From positions 682,001 to 746,000 of the forward strand of contig JBBPTG010000004.1 of assembly GCA_038093975.1 (NCBI GenBank): a stretch of DNA of 64,000 bases. Direction: 5' to 3'. Positions 36,339 through 45,597 of the stretch are shown in pieces (position 1 is the first letter of the stretch; every line of letters begins with the position of its first letter). The DNA comes from Chalciporus piperatus. Its lineage: Eukaryota; Basidiomycota; Agaricomycetes; Boletales; Boletaceae. The notes under the pieces were generated by a model that was given only the letters and a program-made list of their open reading frames with translations, was not told where the DNA came from and did not search any database. The position numbers and the translations under genes are program-made.

Positions 36339-36706
36339 CTTGAAAGATAAAATACGAGTGTGGTATAAATGCAGAGCGATCTATAACGTTGACTTTGCCG
36401 ACACGTGATGTAAACGCGCCCACACTGGTGATCGATGCATCAGCGCTTCAGTGTCGATGTACCACCGAACAAACGAGCAACTACGGGTTAGCAACCCTGA
36501 AGTTCAAAGTTCAAACCATGTATGTGACGAGTGCAAAACGTGATCACGAAATACAATTGAGGTCTGGGATCGTAGCGAGACAAAGCGACAATGTAAAACA
36601 TAATACGAGGGCATGGTGCGGATCACACAGGAACATACTGAAGGACACAACCGACTGGTCCACCCGACTCGAATGTGAGGGATGGCTGATTGTTTCCCCT
36701 TCTCAT

Positions 36707-37065
36707 CTACGAGTGCCCCTCCTCCACTTCCTCCCAACCACTGGACTGCTGCTGCCACACAGAGGAAGCTGGCGGATTCTTTGACTTCTTGCGAGGAGGG
36801 TCATTTACAGAGCAGCATTTGCGCTTCAAGTGCCTGGATAGTAGCATTGCTTGTAACGTTGATACGCAGTCTCCAACATGCCGATTTGAAAGTTATCCAC
36901 TAGATTACTCCAGTCTGTGTTCAGCCTTGCTGTGGATTGATGTACTTGCTGAATGTGTTCGGCATTTGCCTCGCACTCTTCCATTGCGCTGACGAGTGAG
37001 GCCAAGATTTGTGAAGAGGCTTTGTGTAGCAGACGGTCGACAATCCACCCTTGGGTATGACGATG
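36707..37065 (-). CDS. small unrecognised protein gene, 5' end unresolved
   Basis: A coding-like stretch in the gap between two minus-strand genes. The first visible exon begins after a TAG acceptor at 37066 and reads GWIVDRLLHKASSQILASLV, then SAMEECEANAEHIQQVHQST and LNTDWSNLVDNFQIG, helical and amphipathic. A 44-base intron (donor GTTGGA) then leads to HLKRKCCSVNDPPRKKSKNP and a Gln/Ser/Glu tail with a stop at 36707. The basic PPRKKSK run could be a nuclear localisation signal. An internal Met at 36984 could be the start; otherwise a 5' exon is missing. I know no family for it. Confidence 0.42.
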
Positions 37066-37247
37066 CTACATGTACTTCCAAGTTCCAAGACGGCAGACAT
37101 ATGAAGGTCGTCGGACACGAGGTACGATTACTTAGGTTAGCGTACAAGATCTACAACATTAATATACTCTAAGATATCTCCGTCCGAAAAAGATCGATCA
37201 GCATAACATACAAAAGAAAAGCATACAACCTCCGCCAAGCTAGATCC

Positions 37248-39792
37248 TCAAGCCCTCTTCCTCTTCCCCGCTTCCTCTAAAACGCTCTTTGGACCGCGCT
37301 TCGCCATCGCCCAAACGAAGACAACGACGATGATAACGAACTGTAACCAAAGCCAGATCTCCAACACGAACGCTACGATGCCTCGCTGCCTCGGTACTGG
37401 TGGGCCTTGGGGTCGTGTTGTCACTAGGGTCCGCCCTGAGCGTACCACAGCCACCGAAGTTCCCGCTGATCGTGCCTCGTCGTCCCGCAAATCGTAAAAA
37501 GACGCGTCTGTCTCTGACTTGTTCCGGCTCATCGTGTCAACGATCGCGTCGAAAGCGCTAGCAAGACGTTCGGGTACGGGGGTAGATGGTCGACTGATGT
37601 CGATACTATGACGCTTTTCAGAACCAAGAAGGGTCCCACCAAACCGCCCTTCGTTCCAATGGGTCGCCCGCATCCGTATCGTCTGTGACTTCCGGCGTTT
37701 CTTCTCGGCAGGCGTGTCCGGTTTGGGATCCGGAAGATTCGAGAGGCTACGAAATTGATCCCCATGCCGAGGTCCGGGCTGAAGGCCAGCGTTTCTTTGT
37801 GTGGATTGTCCTGGCTCTATCTGGGAGTGAGGTCCTGAGATGGACGAGGAGCCGCTGACATCACCAGCATCAGGAATGACAGACGTAAAGCTAATAATGC
37901 TTGGAGTTCGGAAATGAAGGTCGCTTGGACGGTCATTGTGACCTTCCCGACCGTCCCACCTGCCATCAAAGGCAGCCCCAAGCTCACTATCGAGCGTTGG
38001 GCGATGGAAGGGATCTTCCAGGTGCGGGGATACTGTGCCAGTCAAGCTCGGGCTTAGGATGGGTGACGGGGAGCGGGATGGGGAAGGACTGGCACAAGTA
38101 GAAGTGTTGCTTGGCTGGGGGACGAACGGTACCGGAGGCAAACCGGGGATCATCATTTCGAGGACTGACGGGCCAGAGTCGGAAAGAGGCGAACTCGGGG
38201 ATCCAATTTCTCCTTGGGGTAGATCGAAGAGACCGACTACTGAACGTCTCGACCTGGCATGGGCAGTGACGGGGAGGGGGTCCGGAATAACTTCTTGCCT
38301 GAAGCTACTCTGCATATCTACGTCAATACCGCCATCGAATTCGAGGCACGTTGCCTCGGCTGATAGAGTTCGACGCAGGCTTGCAAACCGAATGGTCTCG
38401 TCTGCCTCATCGTCACCAATGTTTGGACTCGATTCGCCGTCATCAGCAATCCAGTCGACGTCTTCTCCATCTCCTAAGCTCTCATAAGCAAGACGAAGGT
38501 TAGCCGCATCTTGCTGGACTGTCTGCAGCTGGGAAACGGTCTGCGCTTGTTGGTTGGTGATTTGAGTATTAGTTTCTTCGAGTTCTTTTATCTTCTGTAG
38601 AAGCTGAGAAACGAGGGCGTATTCGTGAGTTAACGTTCCTGGCGGACTGAGTGAAGAAGGAAAGAGTCCATGTGGTTGAGAGGCAGATCGCGTGAGTCCG
38701 CTTTGAAAAGACACCCTCCTCTGTCGGTCTTCGAGGAGATCAAGTTCGGCAAGCTTTGGTCGAACGACAGCTTCCGAAATGTGTCTGCGTCTGGGCGTAA
38801 ACCTAGCCTTGGGAGGGACAAATGGGTTTCCTTGCGTGGATAGGGCACCGCGAGGAGCAAAGTCCCGGATCTCAGCCTCCTCCGTTCCGGAGTCTGTCTT
38901 GCCTCGCAGCGCACGGAATCTCTCTTCCCTCTCTCTCTTCTTCCGCTCCGCCTCTTCGTCTTTCTGGGAAGCCTCGTTCACAACTCTGGCCTTCTTCTCA
39001 AGCTCGTCGCTTCTCGCACGTGTTTCCTCGAGTTCCTCTCGAAGACCCTGAATCTCCTTCTCCAAATTTCGGAGTTTCCTGCGGCCCGCTTGATCGACTT
39101 GGGTCGACTCTGCTTCGAGTTTCTCGATTTTGGCAAGCAGCTCTGCATTCTGATCTGACAATAGAGCCAGGTCTGCGGGTGAAACGGATACCCGACGGTA
39201 ATGAGGTCGAGCGTGTGAGTCAGGCAAGCTGGCGTTCGAGGAATTGGCCGACTCGTCACCACTATAGTAATGAAGCGACTGAGGTAGCTGCGAGTCAGAA
39301 GATATAGGGGATGGCGAAGGCGATGCTGCCGGCGAAGAAGACGCTGGAGAATGGGGCAAACGGGCCAGAAGAGCTTCGTGTCTGCTTTTCAGCGCCAGAT
39401 TGTTTTGGTACAAGCTCTTGCAAACCGCAGTCGTCGTGTTGAGTTCTGGCGTAGTGCACATAGGTCAGAGGGTTGGGCAATAGGCACAGAAGCACGGAAG
39501 CACGACACTCACCCATTTCCCGATCCTTGATGAGTTCATCTGCCTTGTGGAGCAGATCAGAGAGTTCTTCTCTCGATCGTTCATTCCACTGGCGGGATTG
39601 TGCAGGAAAGGATAGGCGATTCCAGTCTCCTCGCAACGAGTCTACAGAGAGCCTTTCGCTTTCGATGAGAGGATCGTCCGGAAGAGATGGACGGTACGGG
39701 GGTGGGGGCGATGATTTAAGGTGAGATGAAATGCGGCGGGACCTAGCAGGCGGTCGCGGGCGGGGGGTGATAGGCACTGAACCGGCCAGCAT
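37248..39792 (-). CDS. coiled-coil protein with C-terminal membrane anchor
   Basis: Two exons, 39792-39513 and 39445-37248, about 825 residues. The N terminus is Pro/Arg-rich, then helical (NERSREELSDLLHKADELIK). Coiled coils cover about residues 160-290 (ELLAKIEKLEAESTQVDQAG; RKLRNLEKEIQGLREELEET) and about 360-410. The middle is a long disordered Ser/Pro-rich region. One hydrophobic helix lies near the end (IWLWLQFVIIVVVFVWAMA), followed by a short basic tail. It is thus a tail-anchored protein with a large cytosolic part, as in golgins or organelle tethers. I do not recognise a named family, and the function is unknown. Confidence 0.82.
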
Positions 39793-40108
39793 CGGAACCA
39801 GCTAGAACAGAGTATAATTGGTGTATAATGAAATGACGGAAGGAAGGAATGCCAGTAACTACCGACTTGTCAGTCGCAGAAGGTGATTCCCGACGTTGCT
39901 GGCTGGGAAAGGTGACGTGGCAGAAAGAAGGAAAGTACGTTGGATGAGACAGGCGAATGCCCATCAGACTGAAACCAAACAGCCGCTATTTCACGAGGCA
40001 CTCCGAGCCGTATGTTCTGATCCCTTTGATGCCAACTTGGATGCGGAACCAGAATTCTGATTTGGGCGGTCAGTATCAATTACATCCTCATCTCGCCCGT
40101 CCAACAAC
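39793..40108. other. spacer upstream of the coiled-coil gene and of tRNA-Arg
   Basis: Holds the promoter of the minus-strand coiled-coil gene. The tRNA that follows has its own internal promoter. No other feature seen. Confidence 0.4.
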
Positions 40109-40180
40109 GGCCGCCTGGCGAAATGGCATCGCGTCTGACTACGAATCAGGAGATTGCAGGTTCGAGCCCTGCGGTGGTCA
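40109..40180 (+). tRNA. tRNA-Arg, anticodon ACG
   Basis: 72 bases fold as a complete cloverleaf without an intron. The acceptor stem is GGCCGCC with GGTGGTC (two G-U pairs) and discriminator A. The D stem is GCG/CGC. The anticodon arm is TCTGA/TCAGG with loop CTACGAA, giving anticodon ACG. The T stem is GCAGG/CCTGC with loop TTCGAGC. CCA is not encoded, as expected in a nuclear gene. The first anticodon base would be edited to inosine to read CGU, CGC and CGA. The T loop region also serves as the pol III B box. Confidence 0.95.
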
Positions 40181-40189
40181 TTTCTTTTT
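40181..40189 (+). terminator. RNA polymerase III terminator of tRNA-Arg
   Basis: T-rich run (TTTCTTTTT) starting directly after the discriminator base, with five T's in a row, enough for pol III termination. Confidence 0.75.
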
Positions 40190-40802
40190 CATGAAACTAA
40201 CTCGTCTCCCGATCTCTGTGAATTCTTACGACTGTCTTCTGCTCATCGGTTTTGGGAGACTAGTGAATCCTGGTCCTGATCTCGCAGCGGCTTCCTTCTC
40301 ACCTTCGTATGGGACGCACGAGATTCGTTTGACTTGGGGAAATGCGCTCCATCAATTCGCTGCAGACGATCATCTCGCCTGATTCAACCGACTCACACTC
40401 TGCTTCGACACAGCTACTCTCCTCGTTCATCGAGTGACTCGCTTTTTCTTTAAGGGGCTCGGTGGTCGGTCAGTCGCCGTTCTTATTCGCCGTTTCCCTC
40501 GCCAGTGGGGTTGCGACTGATGACAGTCTTTCTCCCAGCAAATTCCCATTTTTGTGTGCAAGCACAAGTTCACCGCCTTGCGTTGAAAGAACGCAGCAGC
40601 CTCGAGGTCACTACGTTCACACAACCAGGATTCCAAGCTTGCACCGCTGCACAGTGCAACACTTGCCCGTCCCCCGCGGCTTAGTTCACGCTCACTGACG
40701 GCAGTTACAACGTGGATAATTGGTGTGTTAGAACATTGAGGGTACGTCAATATCGCGCAACGATCACCGACACAATACCAATACCCAACGTTCCTTACAG
40801 CA
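40190..40802. other. promoter region of the AlkB-like gene
   Basis: About 610 bases between the tRNA and the next start codon. No convincing gene on either strand; the minus-strand open frame here lacks motifs. Confidence 0.4.
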
Positions 40803-41633
40803 ATGGCGATCCGCACATCGAGCTTGAGCGTACATCACACCTTCGAGGATTCCGACACGGACAGCGTGGATTCGCTCTTCGATGAGCCGTCCGCCCTATC
40901 TCTCCCTCAGGCTATTGCCATGAGGCGTGCGCCACCAATTCCAGGGTTGTTCGTCCCACCAGTCCACCTCCCTCAGGAGCTGGAAGCACAGATAACGCAA
41001 GAATGTATGCGCTTGTACTTTGACGGAAGGGACGACGTCAACCAAATCATGCTCTTTGGACGCACCATGACAGATGTGGAGGGGGACGACGATGACATCG
41101 ATGCCAGGATGGGTAAAGGCTTGCCATCGTTCTTGATCCAGCTACTCCATCGAGTATCGGCGATGTTGCAACCCTGGATTCCGGACGATCTACACGATCG
41201 ACTCTTCCCCCCAAAGGGGGCACCTCCCCGCGCAAGACAAGTGATCCTGAATCTCTATCGCCCTGGGGAAGGCATTTCACCCCACGTCGACCTGTTGAAG
41301 AGATTCGATGATGGGATTATTGGGGTTAGCCTGGAGGGTAGTTGCGTCATGTCCTTTGAGAGGGTCGACGGTGCCACTCGCGATTCGAGCCCATGCAATG
41401 GAGAGGAGAGCAGGAGTAAATGGGATTTATACCTCCCGGCACGGAGTGTTTTGGTGCTGTCGAAAGAGGCGCGATATGGTTGGACACATGAGATACCAGG
41501 AAGGACACACGACCTCGTCGAGGCCGAGGATGGGGAGGATGCACCCTGTCGGATCAAACGAGGTACCAGACTGAGTATTACCTTTCGATGGCTACTCCCT
41601 GGAGCAGATATCGTTGGAGGGCCGGGGCCATAA
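40803..41633 (+). CDS. AlkB-family 2OG-Fe(II) dioxygenase, ALKBH8-like
   Basis: Single exon, 276 residues, unusual in this intron-dense region. The AlkB fold is clear: ILNLYRPGEGISPHVDLLKR (His161, Asp163), VSLEGSCVMSF, LPARSVLVLSKEARYGWTHE (His229) and RGTRLSITFRW with the family's Arg pair. The iron and 2-oxoglutarate ligands are all present. The NLYRPGEGI-PHVD block and the SRY/ARY-x-WTH block resemble the AlkB domain of ALKBH8, which hydroxylates a modified wobble uridine in tRNA. Here there is no RRM and no methyltransferase domain. The first ~45 residues are acidic and probably disordered. A role in DNA or mRNA demethylation cannot be excluded. Confidence 0.88.
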   Translation: MAIRTSSLSVHHTFEDSDTDSVDSLFDEPSALSLPQAIAMRRAPPIPGLFVPPVHLPQELEAQITQECMRLYFDGRDDVNQIMLFGRTMTDVEGDDDDIDARMGKGLPSFLIQLLHRVSAMLQPWIPDDLHDRLFPPKGAPPRARQVILNLYRPGEGISPHVDLLKRFDDGIIGVSLEGSCVMSFERVDGATRDSSPCNGEESRSKWDLYLPARSVLVLSKEARYGWTHEIPGRTHDLVEAEDGEDAPCRIKRGTRLSITFRWLLPGADIVGGPGP

Positions 41634-41806
41634 GTCCTAGACGTATCAGTAGCTTACCAATCGTATGACGTGACCCAGAGAAGTAGAGAGCGCATTACAC
41701 GAAAGCATGGAAGATTAATTGATGTCTAACACGCACAAAATCCTACATCCCCGTGTCGCTTCTAGATTGTATGTCTGCGTCCTTCATAGAAGCATGTATC
41801 ACCTCC

Positions 41807-42251
41807 TCAGAAGCCGCCACGCAGGGCAAGAACGAGGTGGAGAACTGATCCAGCTGCGATGTTGAACTCCTTAGCAGTCTTGTCGTCCGGCCTTGATATG
41901 GGTTAAGTAAGGGGTGAATCAGGCACCCGACAAGGCTCACATCTGTCTGCCACCAAAGATCAACCTTTGCTGTTGTGGTGGCACACCCGATTGTTCTTCG
42001 ACCTTCTCCTTGATCCGAGTGATCTACAGAGAATAGGAGATCAATGAACGCGTCTTTCCACAGCGCCTCGATTCACCTTGTCCTCTGGATCGATGTCTAG
42101 TTCAATCTGGACCGAGATCATGAATTGGGGCGAAGTCCGTGTGGAACCGCTTCGAGACTTACCTCTTTGCCGGTCAGCGTCTAGATAGAGGAGTATCAGT
42201 ATAAGAACCATATTCATGGAGATCCAGATGTACCTTGACTTTGATCAACAT
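41807..42251 (-). CDS. NEDD8: NEDD8/Rub1 ubiquitin-like modifier
   Basis: Five exons: 42251-42234, 42180-42163, 42106-42077, 42023-41941 and 41891-41807, giving 77 residues. The protein starts MLIKVKTLTGKEIELDID and contains GVPPQQQRLIFGGRQMPDDK and LHLVLALRGG. The Ala before the last Arg (LALRGG) marks NEDD8 rather than ubiquitin (LRLRGG). A single Phe follows the di-glycine, to be removed before conjugation. NEDD8 modifies cullins and so activates SCF-type ubiquitin ligases. Two exons are only 18 bases each. All junctions are GT-AG and the frame is intact. Confidence 0.97.
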
Positions 42252-43133
42252 CTTGTGAACGAATGTTAGACAACTGCTACCTTGATACACGTCCTGCTAA
42301 TCAAAGGAGGCGAGCAACTTCAAGGGAGGCTGACTAAGCAAATACACTGCCACTACCACTCAAAAATGCCAAACGGGAATATGTTGAAGGAACTTCTAGC
42401 GATCGCGCCTGAGCCCAACCTCCTGAGTGAGCTGAGCCTGAGGCTTGAGAGGTGCCAACCGCCTAGGATTCGAGGTTTGCGCGGCAGGAACTGAATTTAA
42501 ATTGGACAGGTGCACTCTGAATTTCCATGGTCATCTGACTGGCACCTTGGTTTTTCCGGGCCCTTATGTTGCCGCGTAAAGGTGGCAACTCTTTGTCTTG
42601 TTCTGTTCAACATGAACACAATTTGACACTGGTATAGCTCCCGTTATGACGCCTGTCATACCTCCACCGTGTTGTTGCGGGGAATGACGTGGTGGCGCAG
42701 AATCGAGCCATCACGAGGTGCCTTGGGGGCGTCTATATCATCCAGGATAAATTGGCGGTAAGTCATGGGATCCTGCCAAGAACACTCTAAACGGACATGC
42801 GCGTTCCAACCGGAACGGTGTGCCTCCAAAGCCTGGCACGGGTATGTATTAGTTCAGGACTGTCCGGGGTGAACGTATCCCCTCCATACATGATATGATG
42901 TTGAACGACAGGTTGTTCGGATGACCGGACCCGTCTGATCTCCCCAGATCGCCGCTGAAGAACTATGGAACGAGGTACGCGCCCTCTGTTTGAGTCAGGG
43001 CAGGTCAGGGCACCTCGCCACGTTCGCACTCACGAGAGCAAGTGTATTGATATCATTTCTGCAAGATATGCAAACTTGACACCCTGTGCCGGTGCCAAGC
43101 TCTGCGGAGAATTCTTGGAGATATTGGCTCTGC
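42252..43133. other. intergenic, NEDD8 promoter and transporter promoter
   Basis: Divergent spacer of about 0.9 kb. Open frames are short and without motifs. I see no RNA gene or repeat. Confidence 0.4.
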
Positions 43134-43140
43134 TATATAA
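43134..43140 (+). promoter_or_regulatory. TATA box of the sugar transporter gene
   Basis: TATATAA, 49-55 bases before the ATG at 43189. The spacing leaves a short leader. Confidence 0.55.
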
Positions 43141-43188
43141 CAGCTGTGGCCTCTTCCTCGAGTTCGTCGTCCTCATCTCGCCAGAAAT

Positions 43189-45447
43189 ATGGACGCACGC
43201 AGAAGGAAAGGCGACGACAAGGCTCAGACCGAGAACTATGATGCCCTTGTCTCTCGGCTCGCGCAACAAGACAACGTTCCCTGGTATATGAAACCAAATC
43301 TTCGAATATTATACCTCGTCATGTTTCCGACTTGTCTGGGAGTGGAAATGACCAGTGGGTGAGAGGTTTCAATGCTAATTTTTATATCCCTCGCTGACTG
43401 GGAGAAAGATTCGATGCGTCCATGTTGAATGGTTTGCAAGCTGTGAATTCATGGGTCACCTGTGAGTAACACGTCTTTTTGACAGCCAGTATTGACTCGG
43501 AACGCAGTCTACAATCATCCTCGATCTGCTTTATTGGGTCTCATGTCTGCCATGTACTCCCTCGGTGCCATCGTTGCCGTCCCATTCGTACCTTACGTTG
43601 CCGATAAGCTCGGACGACGTTTATCGATCGTATTTGGAAGTGTTCTGATGTTAATAGGAGGCGTTCTGCAAGGTGCTGCTCAGAATTGTGAGTAACTACA
43701 ATGTCTCGAAACATTCGCCGTCTTGACTCCAATACTTAGTTGCGATGTTCATCGTCGCCCGCTTCATACTCGGATGGGGCATTGTGTTCGCTATCGTGGC
43801 CGCGTCTTCCCTGATTGGAGGTACGATAAAGTTCTTGGAATATTTCTGGTATTTGTCACCAAGTTTTTCGCAGAGTTATCCTATCCCAAGGAACGAGCCA
43901 TTATGGGCTCCCTCTTCAACTCCTGCTATTTCATCGGTTAGTTAACAGCGTGGTTGGGGTGGAAACTCCAAGCTAATCCCTTTTAGGGTCTATAACCGCC
44001 GCTGGGGTGACACTCGGAACCTTTGCCATGCCCAATAACTGGGCTTGGAGGATTCCTTCATTCCTTCAGCTAGTCCCGAGTCTGCTTCAGTTGGCCTTCA
44101 TCTGGTTCCTCCCTGAATCTCCCCGTTGGCTCATTTCAAAGGGCCGCGGAGATGAGGCGTATGCCATCCTGGTGAAATACCATGCCGAGGGCGATGAGAC
44201 ATCGGAATTCGTCAAAGCCGAGTATACGCAGATCGAGCAAACTCTGGAGGTCGAACTCAAGAATTCGCAGATGAACTGGAGAGAAATTTTGGCTACGCCT
44301 GGAATGCGGAAGCGGGTCATCATCGGTTCTTTCCTTGGCTTGTTCACCCAATGGAGCGGAAATGGATTGACTTCGTACGTTCTATTACCTATCGTTGTCC
44401 ATCAGACACCCGCTTATAAGTTATCGCACTCATAGATATTTCCTTTCCCCTATTTTGGACAACATCGGCATTCACGATAACCGAACGAAGAACATCATCA
44501 ATTTGGCAATGAGTTGTTGGGGCCTTCTCAATGGCACCATCCTCGCGTTGACCGTGTCCCGCTTCCCGCGCCGAAGGATGTATCTGGTAAGCTCCATATG
44601 GTACTCGGTCCCTTGTTATCACACCGCTGAACACTGGTCTAGGCCTGTACGATCTCTTTGCTCGCCATCTTCACCGCTTGGACCATAGCTAGTGCAGAGT
44701 ATTCGCTCACTCACAGCGTCGCATCTTCCAAAGCTGTGCTCGCGTGAGTGCCCTTCACAAAAACACTAGCATACGTTCTCAATTCACTCCCTATCTAGCT
44801 TCATCTTCTTGTACAGTCCAGCGTACAACTTGGGTTACAACGCCCTGACCTACAGTGAGTACCTCTGGATAATTCCTGTCTCAGTTTTCTGATGAACTCC
44901 CAGCTTTCCTGGTCGAGCTCTTCCCATTCCACGTCCGCGCAAAAGGCATTACCATTTTCCAATGGTTCAGTCGTGGTGCAGGGTTCTTCAACCAGTTCGT
45001 CAATCCAATCGGCATTGCCAATGCAGGTACGTATCCCTGTCCGGCTCTCTTGTCGCGTGACTGATGTGTTGGTTCCCTGTACCAGGCTGGAAATACTACA
45101 TTAGGTGAGCTCCTTCTCGCTGTCTCTTTGAGGCAATGCACTCAACGGAAGTTGACGGATGATAGTTACTGTGTCTGGCTTGCTTTCGAGGTCGGATTCG
45201 TGTACTTCATGTTCCCTGAGACGTCGAAGCTCACTCTCGAGGAACTGACGTTCTGTAAGCGTTCTCGTGTTCGGGTATTTTTCATTTTATTGATGGTTTT
45301 TTTCTTCCCCATGAAGTGTACGAAGGAGACCACAAGCAGGAGGCGCTCAGGCGTATCGAAAACGAGATACGACACGACCATGCGGAGACGGACACGGGGT
45401 CTGGAAAGGACTCCAAGGACAGCGTTGCTCACGTCGAAAACGCATGA
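43189..45447 (+). CDS. MFS sugar transporter (hexose/lactose permease type)
   Basis: Around ten exons. Twelve membrane helices are expected. The sugar-porter signatures are present: DKLGRR in the loop after helix 2, WRIPSFLQLVPSLLQ, FLPESPRWLISKGR after helix 6, and PETSKLTLEEL after helix 12. The start (MDARRRKGDD) gives a cytosolic N terminus of about 45 residues, and the tail is acidic and charged. The sugar is not certain; the order of motifs resembles fungal lactose and hexose permeases. A 19-base exon (45086-45104) lies near the end. It is convergent with the amine oxidase gene, 150 bases apart. Confidence 0.9.
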
Positions 45448-45597
45448 TTATCTTCAATCAAGCGTGTTTATCAATATCGTCTTTCGTCTCAGGTTGACAT
45501 TCGGTATTGGTATTCTGTGTACAGTACATCCATCCAAACTATGCGCGAATAGCAAGGATACTCCCCTGACTTCTTTCCAAACTCTTTCCCCCCTACC

